A DNA stretch of 64,000 nt from Maricaulis salignorans (GCF_900103475.1 NZ_FNHG01000017.1:1-64000); one strand, 5' to 3'; positions 1-9,084 are shown, counted from the stretch's first letter. Made by a program: numbers and translations. The notes: generated by a model not told the origin, from the letters alone.

Positions 1-108
1 GGCCCGACACTCTTCCGAGCGAAGGATGTCCCGCCGAAGCCAGAGGCGCAGGCGGACACCCCGTTTCCCCGTACATCACCGGACTTGGCGCTCGCGCGCG
101 ACGCCGGC

Positions 109-528
109 CTATGCGCCGGCCAGATCGGGCAGGGCCTGGCTGATGCGGGCGACGGAGCTGATGACGCGGCGCCAGGCCAGTTCATCGACCGGTCTCTCCA
201 GGGCGCCGACCACATTAGAGAAGACGCGCGCGCGTTCCGACATGCCGGCTTCGCGTGAGAGCGCAATCACCGGCAATTGACGAAACCGCCGGTCTTCCTG
301 CATTCGCTCCAGCAGCCAGAGGCCGTCACGCGGTCCGGTCAATTGCCCCAGCAGGACGCAGGCCGGCCGCCGGCCGCCTGGTGCCATGGCCCAGCATTGC
401 ATCATCTCCCACGCCAGCTGGGTCGAGCGGGCGTGCTCAAGCTGGACATCGAGCGAAAACCGCTCGAACGCCGCCTTTATCTCGGCGGAGTCGGCTTCAT
501 GATCTTCAACCAGCAGGATGCGCTTCAT
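109..528 (-). CDS. Degenerate response-regulator receiver protein (pseudo-receiver)
   Basis: This is a single receiver (CheY-like) domain of 139 residues with no output domain, closest in style to Rcp1-type stand-alone receivers. The N-terminus MKRILLVEDHEADSAEIKAAF gives the first beta strand and the acidic pair Glu8-Asp9. The phosphoacceptor position reads ACVLLGQLTGPRDG, so the usual Asp is Gly61. The conserved Lys near the C-terminus is Arg112 (ALERPVD), and the switch Thr/Ser is Ser91. I therefore infer that it cannot be phosphorylated in the usual way and works by protein contact. I chose the start at 528 because the receiver fold begins there and a GGAG lies about 12 bases upstream; the longer frame upstream has no recognisable domain. 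No partner kinase is adjacent. Confidence 0.8.
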   Translation of the reverse strand: MKRILLVEDHEADSAEIKAAFERFSLDVQLEHARSTQLAWEMMQCWAMAPGGRRPACVLLGQLTGPRDGLWLLERMQEDRRFRQLPVIALSREAGMSERARVFSNVVGALERPVDELAWRRVISSVARISQALPDLAGA

Positions 529-830
529 TGCTCTTGCACTCCATCCGGCAGGCCCGGCGGGCCGTAACTCGTCAAGCGGCCCTTGCGGGCGGGGCTGTGG
601 GCAGGCCGTCACAAGGACGACCCTGCCGGTTGACCGGCGCATCAGGAATCCGCGCAACTGGCTCGGGCAGGACAGCAACATAAAACATCCTGACCTGCCC
701 ATGACCGCGATCACGGAGGGCGCAAAATATTCAATAGTTTCGGGCCCCTTTTTGGAGCCGGGGGGCGTGAGGTGCGCGGTTGAGCCGTGCGCGAACGCTT
801 CTTTTACCGGTCTTGCGCTAGGGTGCAGGC
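529..830. other. Intergenic region between divergent genes
   Basis: This 302-base gap separates the divergent receiver gene and the secreted-protein gene, so it should hold both promoters. An AT-rich patch (aaaatattcaatag, near 724-737) stands out in otherwise GC-rich sequence. I see no clear repeat, hairpin terminator or RNA gene. Confidence 0.4.
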
Positions 831-1307
831 ATGAAACATTCAACCGCACTTCCGATACGATCCGTGCTGACCCTCGGCCTGGCGCTTGGCCTGATGCTGG
901 CCCCAGGCGAGATGGCGCTTGCGAAAAGCGGTGGTGGCGGTGGTGGCGACGCGGCTCCGGCCGAGGACAGCCGGCATCGCAGCGTGACATCGTCAGACAA
1001 TTACCTGCCCCTGCCGCCCCTGATGGCGACGGTGCAGGCGAATTATCGCGCCCGCGGCAATCTACAGATTGAGGCGGGGCTCGAGGTGGAAGATTCCCGG
1101 CTTCGCCGCCAGGTGGAGCAGGCCATGCCGCGGCTGCGCAATGCCTATGTCACCGCGCTGAGCGTCTATACCGGCGTCAATTACCGCTATGGCGCCGTGC
1201 CCGATGCGGACCGGATCGCCCAGCTGCTGCAGGACGCCACCGACATGACGCTGGGCACGGATGGCGCCCGCGTTCTGATCGGCATGGTGATTGTCAATTC
1301 CGACTGA
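831..1307 (+). CDS. Conserved secreted protein with FliL-like C-terminal region
   Basis: This is a 158-residue protein of unknown function. Residues 1-31 form an export signal ending ALAKS, followed by a glycine run and a short flexible linker. The rest (about 65-158) has the pattern of the periplasmic part of FliL-like proteins: a short strand (LQIEAGLEVED), a helix with paired charged residues (LRRQVEQAMPRLRNAYVTAL) and a C-terminal strand (VLIGMVIVNSD). Similar proteins in Caulobacterales are usually labelled Tat or Sec signal proteins. No flagellar genes are nearby, so a flagellar role is not supported by context. It diverges from the receiver gene. Confidence 0.7.
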   Translation: MKHSTALPIRSVLTLGLALGLMLAPGEMALAKSGGGGGGDAAPAEDSRHRSVTSSDNYLPLPPLMATVQANYRARGNLQIEAGLEVEDSRLRRQVEQAMPRLRNAYVTALSVYTGVNYRYGAVPDADRIAQLLQDATDMTLGTDGARVLIGMVIVNSD

Positions 1308-1363
1308 GCCGCCCCAATCCTTGAGGGTCACGGCAAGCCCGAGATCAGGCCCTGGATCTGCAA

Positions 1364-1660
1364 TCACCCGGCAATCGAATCCATGAAACGCGCCAGTTCC
1401 AGATCGAGCGTCGTGACGCCGCCGGCGTCATGAGTGGTCAAGGTCACATCGACCCGGTTCCAGACATTGAACCATTCGGGATGGTGATTCATCACCTCGG
1501 CCCGGATCGCCACGCGGGCCATGAAGCCCCAGGCTTCATTGAAATCGGCAAAACGGTAGGATTTGTGGATCGCATCCTTGCCCTCGACCGGCGCCCAGCC
1601 TTCCAGCTGCGTTGCTGCGGCGGCGGCGCCTACACTCTGGCCCGTGGTCGGTGTCGTCAT
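1364..1660 (-). CDS. phhB: Pterin-4a-carbinolamine dehydratase
   Basis: This 98-residue protein matches 4a-hydroxytetrahydrobiopterin dehydratase (PCD/DCoH family). The enzyme removes water from the carbinolamine made by aromatic amino acid hydroxylases so that the pterin cofactor can be recycled. The family signature is clear: the histidine pair and tryptophan in [17 protein letters not shown], followed by [15 protein letters not shown]. Length is typical. No phenylalanine hydroxylase lies in this window, so its partner must be elsewhere, or it may have the molybdopterin-linked role proposed for some bacterial homologues. Confidence 0.93.
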   Translation of the reverse strand: MTTPTTGQSVGAAAAATQLEGWAPVEGKDAIHKSYRFADFNEAWGFMARVAIRAEVMNHHPEWFNVWNRVDVTLTTHDAGGVTTLDLELARFMDSIAG

Positions 1661-1758
1661 TGCCTGGCTCCATCCATTGGCAGCGCAATCGCGCGTGAGG
1701 CGAAATTTAACTCTCTTGCGAGCATATTACCGGTCAAACCGATGCATGGAGCAAGGGC

Positions 1759-2031
1759 ATGACCCATTTTCTCGTATCCGAGGACAATCCCGACGGGCGC
1801 AAGCTCGAGGACATCCTGGTTGAGCTGCGCGCTGACATCCTCACCCGCTGCACCAAGATCTCCAGCGATTTGCGACCTGAAGCCCTGGAAGTAATGGCCA
1901 ATAACATGGCCATCCTGCAGCATGTCTCCGATGCAATCGAACTGGCCATGGACTCCACAGCCCTGCTCGACCGGGCCTTCGGACCGTCGCAGACGATGAA
2001 GGGTGGCCCGCCACGCATTGGCGAAGGCTGA
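1759..2031 (+). CDS. Hypothetical protein
   Basis: This is a 90-residue acidic, mostly helical protein with no signal peptide or membrane segment. I do not recognise a family. Helices are suggested around residues 15-40 (LEDILVELRADILTRCTKI) and 45-72, and the C-terminus is Gly/Pro rich (KGGPPRIGEG). The ATG at 1759 follows a GGAGCAAGG stretch that could serve as ribosome-binding site. Its stop codon touches the stop codon of the convergent bioB gene with no spacer, which supports both 3' ends. It could be a small alphaproteobacterial lineage protein. Confidence 0.6.
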   Translation: MTHFLVSEDNPDGRKLEDILVELRADILTRCTKISSDLRPEALEVMANNMAILQHVSDAIELAMDSTALLDRAFGPSQTMKGGPPRIGEG

Positions 2032-3024
2032 TTACTCCGCTGCCGGCAAGGTCGAGGCCTGCAAACCGAGCGCCTTGAACATCGCCATGTCATCATGCTG
2101 GTCCGGATTGGGCGTGGTCAGCAATTCCTCGCCGACAAAGATTGAATTGGCCCCGGCCAGGAAGCAGAGCGCGTGCAGTTCACGGCTCATCTCCTCACGC
2201 CCGGCCGACAGCCGCACGAAGGATTTCGGCATCATGATGCGGGCCGTCGCAATGGTCCGCACAAAATCGATCCCGTCGAGCGGCTTGCTGTCACCCAGCG
2301 GCGTGCCCGGCACGGCGACAAGATGGTTGATCGGCACGCTTTCCGGCTGCGGCGACATGATGGCGAGCTCGGTCAGCAGACCGATGCGCGCATCCTCGCT
2401 CTCGCCCATGCCGACAATGCCGCCGGTACAGACATGAATGCCCGCACCGCGCACCTGGGCCAGGGTGTCGAGCCTGTCCTGATAGGTCCGCGTCGAGATC
2501 ACCCGGCCATAATCTTCCGGCGCGGTATCGAGATTATGGTTGTAATAGTCCAGCCCGGCATCGCGAAGCTTCTCGGCCTGACCATCATCGAGCATGCCGA
2601 GCGTGACACAGGTCTCCATGCCCATCGCCTTGACGCCGGAAATCATGGCGCAAACCTTCTCCTCATCGCGCGGCTTCAGCGAGCGCCAGGCGGCGCCCAT
2701 GCAGAAGCGCGTCGCGCCGCCGGCCTTGGCGCGTTCGGCAGCGACCAGCACTTCGTCGAGCGGCATCAGTTTGGACGCGCTCAGACCCGTGTCGAAATGC
2801 GCCGACTGGCTGCAATAACCACAATCCTCGGCGCAACCGCCGGTCTTGATCGACAGAAGCTGGCTGGTCTGGACCTGGTTGGCGACATGGCACCGTCTGT
2901 GCACAGACTGGGCTGTGAAGACCAGGTCGTTAAACGGGGCGCGGTAGATTTCCGCAGCTTCAGCACGCGTCCAGTCGGAACGGGCTTGCAAGAGGCGGTC
3001 GATATCATTGAGTAATGTGGTCAT
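2032..3024 (-). CDS. bioB: Biotin synthase
   Basis: This radical SAM enzyme inserts sulfur into dethiobiotin to make biotin, the last step of the pathway. The 330-residue length is normal. The radical SAM cluster motif is Cys64-x3-Cys68-x2-Cys71 in [13 protein letters not shown]. The family features [19 protein letters not shown] and VRLSAGREE (with the Arg that ligates the second cluster) are all present. bioF, bioA and bioD are not adjacent, so the gene stands alone here. It diverges from the VanZ-like gene, and the two start codons overlap in CATG. I see no BirA-type or BioR-type operator I could defend. Confidence 0.96.
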   Translation of the reverse strand: MTTLLNDIDRLLQARSDWTRAEAAEIYRAPFNDLVFTAQSVHRRCHVANQVQTSQLLSIKTGGCAEDCGYCSQSAHFDTGLSASKLMPLDEVLVAAERAKAGGATRFCMGAAWRSLKPRDEEKVCAMISGVKAMGMETCVTLGMLDDGQAEKLRDAGLDYYNHNLDTAPEDYGRVISTRTYQDRLDTLAQVRGAGIHVCTGGIVGMGESEDARIGLLTELAIMSPQPESVPINHLVAVPGTPLGDSKPLDGIDFVRTIATARIMMPKSFVRLSAGREEMSRELHALCFLAGANSIFVGEELLTTPNPDQHDDMAMFKALGLQASTLPAAE

Positions 3025-3433
3025 GGATCATCAGTCCCGAAACAATTCCGGCGACCCTAGAAACAGTGGAGCCGCGCGTCCAGATGCGGGACTGCGCTGG
3101 GCCGGTCGTGTGCTGTTTGTGACCACCGGATTGCTGATCACGGATCTGGCGCTGCAACCCGGCCTGCCGACGCCGCCCGAGCTGTTTGGCCCTGACAAGA
3201 TTGAACATTTGCTGGCCTTCTTCGGGCTCACCGTCCTGGCGCGCATGGGGTGGCCGCGGCGGGTCTGGCTCACATCGATCTTTCTGCTGTCTTACGGTAT
3301 TGGCATCGAGCTGGTGCAGGGATCGACGATTTTCGGTCGCACCGCTTCGGCCGCGGATTTTGTCGCCGACCTGATCGGCATCAGTCTGGGCCTGGTTTTC
3401 GCCCACCTGATCACCCGCCACGCACCGCGCTGA
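3023..3433 (+). CDS. VanZ-like family membrane protein
   Basis: This small integral membrane protein of about 136 residues has the VanZ-like pattern: a cluster of hydrophobic helices with the conserved segment [17 protein letters not shown] near the middle and a later helix [22 protein letters not shown] followed by a final membrane segment. The conserved Asp-Lys-xx-His and Glu-xxQ residues are family hallmarks. Function is unknown; the VanZ name comes from low-level teicoplanin resistance in enterococci. I chose the ATG at 3023. A TTG at 3008 would add five residues but overlaps bioB further. Confidence 0.75.
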   Translation: MDHQSRNNSGDPRNSGAARPDAGLRWAGRVLFVTTGLLITDLALQPGLPTPPELFGPDKIEHLLAFFGLTVLARMGWPRRVWLTSIFLLSYGIGIELVQGSTIFGRTASAADFVADLIGISLGLVFAHLITRHAPR

Positions 3434-3450
3434 CATCCCGACATGAAAAA

Positions 3451-3470
3451 GGCCCCGCCGAAGCGGGGCC
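3451..3470 (-). terminator. Rho-independent terminator
   Basis: A perfect 8-bp stem (GGCCCCGC / GCGGGGCC) closes a CGAA tetraloop. On the minus strand it is followed by TTTTTC. It ends transcription from the alanine:cation symporter side and may also serve the convergent VanZ-like gene. Confidence 0.8.
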
Positions 3471-3493
3471 CTCTCACAGTCACAGGTCCAGGC

Positions 3494-4981
3494 CTATTCG
3501 GCGGAGGACGCAGCCTCGGCCTTGGCCGCTTCCAGCTTGGCGAAATACTCCTTGGTCATCTTGAAGACCAAGGGGGACAGGGCCAGCAGGGCCACCAGAT
3601 TTGGTGCTGCCATCAGTCCGGTCAGAGTATCCGTCGTCAGCCAGATAGTGTTCATCAGCTCGGTGATGTTATCGCCCGCATAGAGCAGCATGGTCGCAGC
3701 CATGATCATCGCGATCCACAACCAGCGGAATGGCGTGACGACTTTCTCGCCGAGCAGATACTCCGCACAACGCTCGCCATAATAGGACCAGCCCAGAATG
3801 GTCGTGAAGGCGAACAGGGCCAGCGCCGCAGCAACAAAGTGCTGCCCGAAGCCCGGCAGGGCCGAGGCAAAGGCATCACTGGTGATGCGGGCGCCGGTCT
3901 CGCAGATCTCCGGTGAACTGCCACCGAGGGCGAACAGGCCGGCATCGCATTCCGCCGGGATCACGCCCGAGGTCAGGATGGCCAGACCGGTGATCGTACA
4001 CACCATGATGGTATCGATGAAGGTGCCGAGCATGGCGATAATGCCCTGGTCGACCGGATCATTATTCTGTGCCGCCGCGTGAGCGATTGGCGCCGAACCC
4101 TGACCCGCTTCGTTGGAGAAGATACCGCGGGCAACGCCGCGCTGCATGGCCAGCATGATCAAGGCACCGGAGAAGCCGCCCGCTGCCGCGCCAAAGCCGA
4201 AAGCGTTGGAGAAGATACGGATGAAGGCTTCCGGAATGACGGTGTAATTGAGAGCGACAACGACGAGGCCGACAGCGATATAGGTGATGGCCATCGCCGG
4301 AACGATTTTCTCGGCAACACTGGCGATCCGCTTGATCCCGCCCAGGATCACCAGGCCGGCCAGCACAGCGATCACAGCGCCGGTGATCCAGTATTCAACG
4401 CCATAGGTGTCACCGATCGTGCGAACGACCTCAACGGTCTGGATCGCATTACCGGTTCCAAGACCCGCCATGACGCCGAACAGGGCGAACAGGCCGCCAA
4501 GCCAGACCCAGCTCTTGCCCATACCGTTCTTGATATAATACATCGGCCCGCCGACGCGGCGGCCATCGGCGTCCACTTCGCGGAATTTCACCGCCAGCAC
4601 GCCTTCGGAATATTTGGTGGCCATGCCGACCAGGGCCGTCATCCACATCCAGAACAGGGCGCCCGGCCCGCCAATGGCGATGGCCACGGCCACGCCGGCG
4701 ATATTGCCGGTGCCGATGGTCGATGACAGCGCGGTCATCAGGGCACCGAACGGGGTGACATCACCCTCACCTTCGGACTTGCGGCCCTTCATCAGCTCGC
4801 CAAAGGCGAAGCCGATCTTGCGCAGCGGCATGAAGCCCAGACCCACAGTCAGATAGATGCCGGTGCCCAGCAGCAGGATCAGCATGGGCGGACCCCACAC
4901 CATGCCATTTACGAAATCCACATACCCCGTGACGACATCAAGTGTCGTCGCTGCGTCAGCAGCCCCAGTCACATCTTGCAT
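3494..4981 (-). CDS. Alanine/glycine:cation symporter (AGCS family)
   Basis: This 495-residue inner-membrane transporter belongs to the sodium:alanine symporter family, which imports alanine or glycine with Na+. About 10-11 hydrophobic helices are visible. Family motifs include GTGIYLTVGLGF near the N-terminus, SSTIGTGNIAGVAVAI in the substrate/Na+ site region, and GIFSNEAGQGSAPIAHAAA in the middle. The C-terminus is a short charged helix (KLEAAKAEAASSAE). It appears monocistronic, with a strong terminator just downstream. The substrate could be another small amino acid; the sequence alone does not decide. Confidence 0.93.
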   Translation of the reverse strand: MQDVTGAADAATTLDVVTGYVDFVNGMVWGPPMLILLLGTGIYLTVGLGFMPLRKIGFAFGELMKGRKSEGEGDVTPFGALMTALSSTIGTGNIAGVAVAIAIGGPGALFWMWMTALVGMATKYSEGVLAVKFREVDADGRRVGGPMYYIKNGMGKSWVWLGGLFALFGVMAGLGTGNAIQTVEVVRTIGDTYGVEYWITGAVIAVLAGLVILGGIKRIASVAEKIVPAMAITYIAVGLVVVALNYTVIPEAFIRIFSNAFGFGAAAGGFSGALIMLAMQRGVARGIFSNEAGQGSAPIAHAAAQNNDPVDQGIIAMLGTFIDTIMVCTITGLAILTSGVIPAECDAGLFALGGSSPEICETGARITSDAFASALPGFGQHFVAAALALFAFTTILGWSYYGERCAEYLLGEKVVTPFRWLWIAMIMAATMLLYAGDNITELMNTIWLTTDTLTGLMAAPNLVALLALSPLVFKMTKEYFAKLEAAKAEAASSAE

Positions 4982-5069
4982 AATCTTCCCCGATTTCTGC
5001 TTTGCGGCACATTAGGCAGGAGTGGGACGGATTGGAACAGGTTTTGTGCGGCCACAGCGCAGGACCGGC

Positions 5070-5642
5070 CTATTGCGACGCTGCAGAGACAAGCTCGATT
5101 GCAAACACGCCCCAGAGCCAGTCATCATCAGGCATGTCGGCCAGCGCCGGATCGCTGCCCCGCGGCCAGACCAGCATGGCGGGGCCAAAACCGCCTATCC
5201 CCAGCGGTTGCCCGTCCATCCGCAGGGCGAGAATGACGTCATGCTGGAGCACGCGATCCAGCTCGATCTCGCGCTGATAGCCATCGAGCGCAGTCACGAT
5301 CAGCCTGTCCCCGCGCGGGTTCGCGATCGCGAGCACATCGCGCAGGAGGGGGCCGGAAAAGCGGCGGACCGGACCGCCAAGCGGGAAATCGGTTTCGATC
5401 AGATGTTGCTCGAGCGTGGTCAGGCTGGCCCAGTTGAACAGGCAGGCCGCGTCGAATTCCATGCCGAAGGCGCCAAACAGCGGTTCGGTCACCGGATCTA
5501 CCGGACCGCGGTCCACCGTACCGATCTCGCCATACACAGTGAGGATATCCCCACTGGCCTCATCGCTGCCGGGCGTCGGTGGCTGGCAGGCGGCGACGCC
5601 CAGCAACACGGCAGCCAAAATCAACATTCGGCGCATCGCCAA
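5070..5642 (-). CDS. Lipoprotein with a sulfite-oxidase-type (molybdopterin-binding-like) fold
   Basis: This 190-residue protein begins with a lipoprotein signal, LLGVAAC, with the lipid-modified cysteine at residue 19, so it should be membrane-anchored in the periplasm. The mature part resembles small proteins with the oxidoreductase molybdopterin-binding fold: FSGPLLRDVLAIANPRGD, then ALDGYQREIELDRVLQHD and VILALRMDGQPLGIGGFGPA. The cofactor-ligating cysteine of true sulfite oxidases is not evident, so it may not be an enzyme. A second in-frame ATG at 5636 is an equally good start. It stands alone between the symporter and the reductase gene. Confidence 0.65.
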   Translation of the reverse strand: MAMRRMLILAAVLLGVAACQPPTPGSDEASGDILTVYGEIGTVDRGPVDPVTEPLFGAFGMEFDAACLFNWASLTTLEQHLIETDFPLGGPVRRFSGPLLRDVLAIANPRGDRLIVTALDGYQREIELDRVLQHDVILALRMDGQPLGIGGFGPAMLVWPRGSDPALADMPDDDWLWGVFAIELVSAASQ

Positions 5643-5704
5643 CTCTCCATTCTGCGGTGAGACCGCAGTCTAGTCCGGCGTTCGCCCCGCGCAAGGCGTG
5701 GCGG

Positions 5705-6775
5705 CTAGCCCTTGTTCGGGATCAACCGCCCGGCATCAATCAATTGCTGGAACAGCTCGACCACCGACGCCGCCATCGGCCGATATTCGATCCCGAGCTC
5801 ACGCACGCTTCTGGAATTGTCGGCGTGGAAATCGATATCGACACTTTCTCTGACGCGTTTGCGGGTCAGGGCCGGATTGATGATCGGGCCGAACAGCCAG
5901 ACGACGAATTTCGGCATGCGCTTGTCCGCGATCCTGAACTGGTCGCCATAATGCGCCCGCAGCGCCGCGGCCATCTCGGGAAAGCCGGAATCATGGGCCG
6001 ACAGGATATAGCGCCCGCTCGCCTCCGGCGTGAAACCGGCCTTGATGTGGGCCGCCGCGACCTCGCGGACATCGACCATGCCGATGCGGAAATTGGGCAC
6101 CCCATTGGCCATGGCGCCGGTGCCGAACTGCATCATGATCGCATAGCTCTCGCCGCTGGTGTGCGGATTGATACCGGGTCCTAGAATGAAGGACGGGTTG
6201 ATCGCAATCAGGTCCCAGCGATCCTGGGCGCCGGCGATGGCCCAACCCTCTTTTTCTGCCAGAGTCTTGGAATAGGCATACGGCTCCTCGGTCAAGCTCG
6301 AGCTCGTATTCCACTCGGCCTCCGTCAGCATTTTTTCCGGCATGTGCCTGATATCGGCATTGGTGCTGTAGATCGCGGCGCAGCTCGATGTCATCACCAC
6401 GCGCCTGACCGTCGGCGTCGCATTGGCAGCATTGAGGACATTGCGCACACCATTGACGGCCGGGTCAACGAGTTCGGTTTGCGGATCCGTGACGTTGAGC
6501 GTGAAGGGCGAGGCGGTGTGGATCACCAGTTCACAGCCGGCCATTGGCGCCTCGAAAGAGGCTGCATCCATCAAGTCGGCCCTGAAATACCGGATCTGGC
6601 CTGGCGTGCCGGCGGCGACGGCATTGAGATATTTGAGCCCCTCGGCATTGTCGGGATTGCGCACGGTGGCGTGGACGGTATGGCCCGCCTCGAGCAATTG
6701 CCTGACGATGACGCCGGCGAGATAGCCGGTGGCGCCGGTGACCATGATCGGGGCCTGCGGATTGATCTGCGTCAT
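5705..6775 (-). CDS. NAD(P)-dependent epimerase/dehydratase, dihydroflavonol-reductase type
   Basis: This 356-residue extended short-chain dehydrogenase has the nucleotide-binding motif VTGATGYLAGVIVRQLLEAG near the N-terminus and the catalytic Tyr-xxx-Lys in EEPYAYSKTLAEKEGW, with the upstream serine strand VVMTSSCAAIY. Overall it resembles dihydroflavonol-4-reductase or cinnamoyl-CoA reductase homologues, which in bacteria reduce a range of aldehydes or ketones; the real substrate is unknown. I placed the start at 6775 (MTQINPQ) because it lies 4 bases after the stop of the tetR gene and just before the Rossmann strand. The upstream extension belongs to the tetR gene in another frame. It is probably controlled by that TetR protein. 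Confidence 0.88.
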   Translation of the reverse strand: MTQINPQAPIMVTGATGYLAGVIVRQLLEAGHTVHATVRNPDNAEGLKYLNAVAAGTPGQIRYFRADLMDAASFEAPMAGCELVIHTASPFTLNVTDPQTELVDPAVNGVRNVLNAANATPTVRRVVMTSSCAAIYSTNADIRHMPEKMLTEAEWNTSSSLTEEPYAYSKTLAEKEGWAIAGAQDRWDLIAINPSFILGPGINPHTSGESYAIMMQFGTGAMANGVPNFRIGMVDVREVAAAHIKAGFTPEASGRYILSAHDSGFPEMAAALRAHYGDQFRIADKRMPKFVVWLFGPIINPALTRKRVRESVDIDFHADNSRSVRELGIEYRPMAASVVELFQQLIDAGRLIPNKG

Positions 6776-6779
6776 GAGC

Positions 6780-7355
6780 TCAGTCTCCACTTGGGGTGAG
6801 GGCAATCCCGCGCCAGAAAATCCCGAAACTGGTGCGGGCAATATCGTCGGCGGGGGCAGCGGGATGGGCGAGCAGAAAGTCGATCGCGGCGCCGATCTGG
6901 GCTTCCGCGAGCGCCTTGAGCAGGGCCGGGTCAACCGGACGGATCACGCCGCCCGTCATCGCCTCGCCGATCAGTTCCAGCGTCGCTCCAAACATGTCGA
7001 TTCCGTGGGCCCGCGCACCGTCGCCAATCTCATCGGACAGTTTCAATTGCCCCAACAGCGCATAGCGATCCGGATGGGTCCGGGCCCAGTCGATCGCACC
7101 GGTCCAGTAACCCGCCAGCCGGTCATGAACTTTGCCCGATGGCGGTGCTGCAGCCTGCAAATGCGTCGCCCATGACTGTTTCAGGCTGAGATAGACCGCC
7201 TCGACCAGCGCCGCCTTGGACGGGAAATAATTGAACAATGTCCCATTGGCGACACCGGCCTCGCGAGCAATCAGGGCCGTCGGCGTGTCCCAGAAACCGC
7301 GCTCGTGAAACAGGCGGATAGCGGTCTCGATCAGCTTAGCGCGTTTGTCGATCAT
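6780..7355 (-). CDS. TetR family transcriptional regulator
   Basis: This 191-residue repressor has the TetR helix-turn-helix at residues 8-50: AIRLFHERGFWDTPTALIAREAGVANGTLFNYFPSK followed by the usual helix. The C-terminal two thirds form the ligand-binding, dimerising helical domain; the ligand cannot be read. It is the first gene of a two-gene unit with the reductase, and the two are separated by only 4 bases. A perfect palindrome 16 bases upstream of its start is a likely operator, so I infer autoregulation and control of the reductase. Confidence 0.92.
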   Translation of the reverse strand: MIDKRAKLIETAIRLFHERGFWDTPTALIAREAGVANGTLFNYFPSKAALVEAVYLSLKQSWATHLQAAAPPSGKVHDRLAGYWTGAIDWARTHPDRYALLGQLKLSDEIGDGARAHGIDMFGATLELIGEAMTGGVIRPVDPALLKALAEAQIGAAIDFLLAHPAAPADDIARTSFGIFWRGIALTPSGD

Positions 7356-7370
7356 GGGGCAAACTAGATC

Positions 7371-7388
7371 TGACTGACTAATCAGTCA
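7371..7388 (-). promoter_or_regulatory. Probable TetR operator (palindrome)
   Basis: TGACTGA-CTAA-TCAGTCA is a perfect 7-bp inverted repeat around a 4-base centre, 16 bases upstream of the tetR start codon. TetR-family repressors typically bind such sites over their own promoter. Binding by this protein is inference. Confidence 0.65.
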
Positions 7389-7554
7389 ACCCGACACCGT
7401 CTTCAGACAGGACCACGGGGCCGGGAGATTTCTTTGGGGTTACGGTCGAGGCATCCATCGAGCGGGCGGCCGCTCTGCAACGCGAGGAGACCGGGATCTG
7501 CCGGCAACCCGCAAAGCGCGTCCGGCGTGACGTCTCAAACAAGGATCAGGGAAA

Positions 7555-7631
<77 letters not shown>

Positions 7632-7693
7632 GCACTATTTGGCAGGCTTACCCGATGCGCTTGCCGGGCGCAATCTCGTAGCGCGGAGCGGAT

Positions 7694-8035
7694 TCAGTCG
7701 CCATCCCCGCCCGATCCGAGATCGCCGAAATGGTCGCTGGCATGATCGTCGCGGCGGCGGCCGGCGCTGTCATGCTGGCCGAGCCCCATCATGCCGATGC
7801 CGACACCGGAATCGACGCCGTCGACGCCGCGATTGCGGAAATAGAGTTTCGGGCCGGGCCGGGCGAGCCAGCGATAGGTCAGCAGCGCCATGATCGCACT
7901 GCCCAGAATCAGCACCAGGGCGAAGCCGGCACCGACCGCGCCCTGCGGGTGCATGAAAATGCCGAAAAACCAGGACAGGAAGACAAATAGCGGTGCCGCG
8001 ACCAGGAGCGCGAAAGCCTGCCGGACTACTTTCAT
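7694..8035 (-). CDS. Small membrane protein, unknown function
   Basis: This 113-residue protein has two strong membrane segments (about residues 6-27 and 34-56) followed by a short [16 protein letters not shown] stretch. The C-terminal tail is rich in Gly, Asp and His ([18 protein letters not shown]) and could bind metal or be disordered. I do not recognise a family. It sits between the tRNA gene and an ABC ATPase gene on the same strand but is separated from the latter by about 90 bases, so co-transcription is possible but not shown. Confidence 0.55.
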   Translation of the reverse strand: MKVVRQAFALLVAAPLFVFLSWFFGIFMHPQGAVGAGFALVLILGSAIMALLTYRWLARPGPKLYFRNRGVDGVDSGVGIGMMGLGQHDSAGRRRDDHASDHFGDLGSGGDGD

Positions 8036-8124
8036 GATCGTCTATGCCTCCCTGTTCGGCGGACGCAGCGGCCCGTCCCGTACACTATCGGCGGGAAACA
8101 TGCCGAAAAAGCGGCGATGCCGGC

Positions 8125-9084
8125 CTAGGCGTCCTCGCGATTATAGGTCAGCGACAGGAAGACATCTTCCAGATCCGCTTCCTCGGTCCGCAAATCGGCG
8201 ATGCGGGCACCACTGGCGTGGAAGCGCTCGATCATCTCCGCGACGGAGACTTCGCCAAAGCGGTAGGAGATCGCCAGCGAACCATCGGGCCGGATTTCGG
8301 CATCAAGACCATCGAGCGAGGCGGGCACGGCCGGCAGCGCTTCGCCGGGCGTGATGACCAGCGTCTTGCGATCCATGCGCTTGAGCAGGGTTTCCTTGGG
8401 TTCGCAGGCGATCACCTTGCCATGATCGATAATGGCGATCTCGTCGCACAATTCCTGGGCTTCCTCGAGATAGTGCGTCGTCAACACGATGGTGGTGCCC
8501 CTGGCATGCAGCTCGCGCACGAAATCCCAGAGCTGGCGGCGCAATTCGATATCGACGCCGGCGGTCGGCTCGTCGAGCACCAGGACGGGCGGTGTGTGCA
8601 CCATCGCCTTGGCGACCAGGAGACGGCGTTTCATACCGCCGGACAATTGGCGCACATAGGCATCGCGCTTGTCGGTCAGGCCGAGCACTTCAAGCAGCTC
8701 GTCGGTGCGGCGTTCCTTTTTCGGCACGCCATAGAAACCGGCCATCAATTCCAGCGTCTCATAGGGCGTGAAAAACACGTCAGCGCTGATTTCCTGCGGC
8801 ACGACCCCGATGGCCGCGCGTGCGGCGCGGCTGTCCTGGTCGATATCAACGCCCCAGGTCCGCGCCGTACCGCTGGTCTTGTTGGTCAGGCCGGCAAAGA
8901 TATTGATGAAGGTGGATTTGCCGGCACCATTGGGTCCAAGCAGGCCAAAGAATGAGCCCCGCTTGACCTTGAGGTCGATTCCCCTGAGCGCTTCCTTGTC
9001 CGGAGCCTTGCCGCCTCCGCGATAGGTTTTGCGCAAATCGGTCGCTTCAAGCGCATATTCGGGCAGTTTTATTGTGTCGGACAT
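8125..9084 (-). CDS. ABC transporter ATP-binding protein (DrrA/CcmA type)
   Basis: This 319-residue ATPase carries the Walker A motif LLGPNGAGKSTFINIFAGL near residue 50, the ABC signature LSGGMKRRLLVAKAM, the Walker B/D-loop LVLDEPTAGVD and the switch histidine in VLTTHYLEEAQEL. The C-terminal extension of about 90 residues is typical of ATPases paired with ABC-2-type permeases (drug, polysaccharide or unknown exporters). No permease gene is adjacent: the upstream neighbour is a zinc-finger protein and the downstream one is a small two-helix protein. The membrane partner must be encoded elsewhere. The substrate is unknown. Confidence 0.92.
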   Translation of the reverse strand: MSDTIKLPEYALEATDLRKTYRGGGKAPDKEALRGIDLKVKRGSFFGLLGPNGAGKSTFINIFAGLTNKTSGTARTWGVDIDQDSRAARAAIGVVPQEISADVFFTPYETLELMAGFYGVPKKERRTDELLEVLGLTDKRDAYVRQLSGGMKRRLLVAKAMVHTPPVLVLDEPTAGVDIELRRQLWDFVRELHARGTTIVLTTHYLEEAQELCDEIAIIDHGKVIACEPKETLLKRMDRKTLVITPGEALPAVPASLDGLDAEIRPDGSLAISYRFGEVSVAEMIERFHASGARIADLRTEEADLEDVFLSLTYNREDA

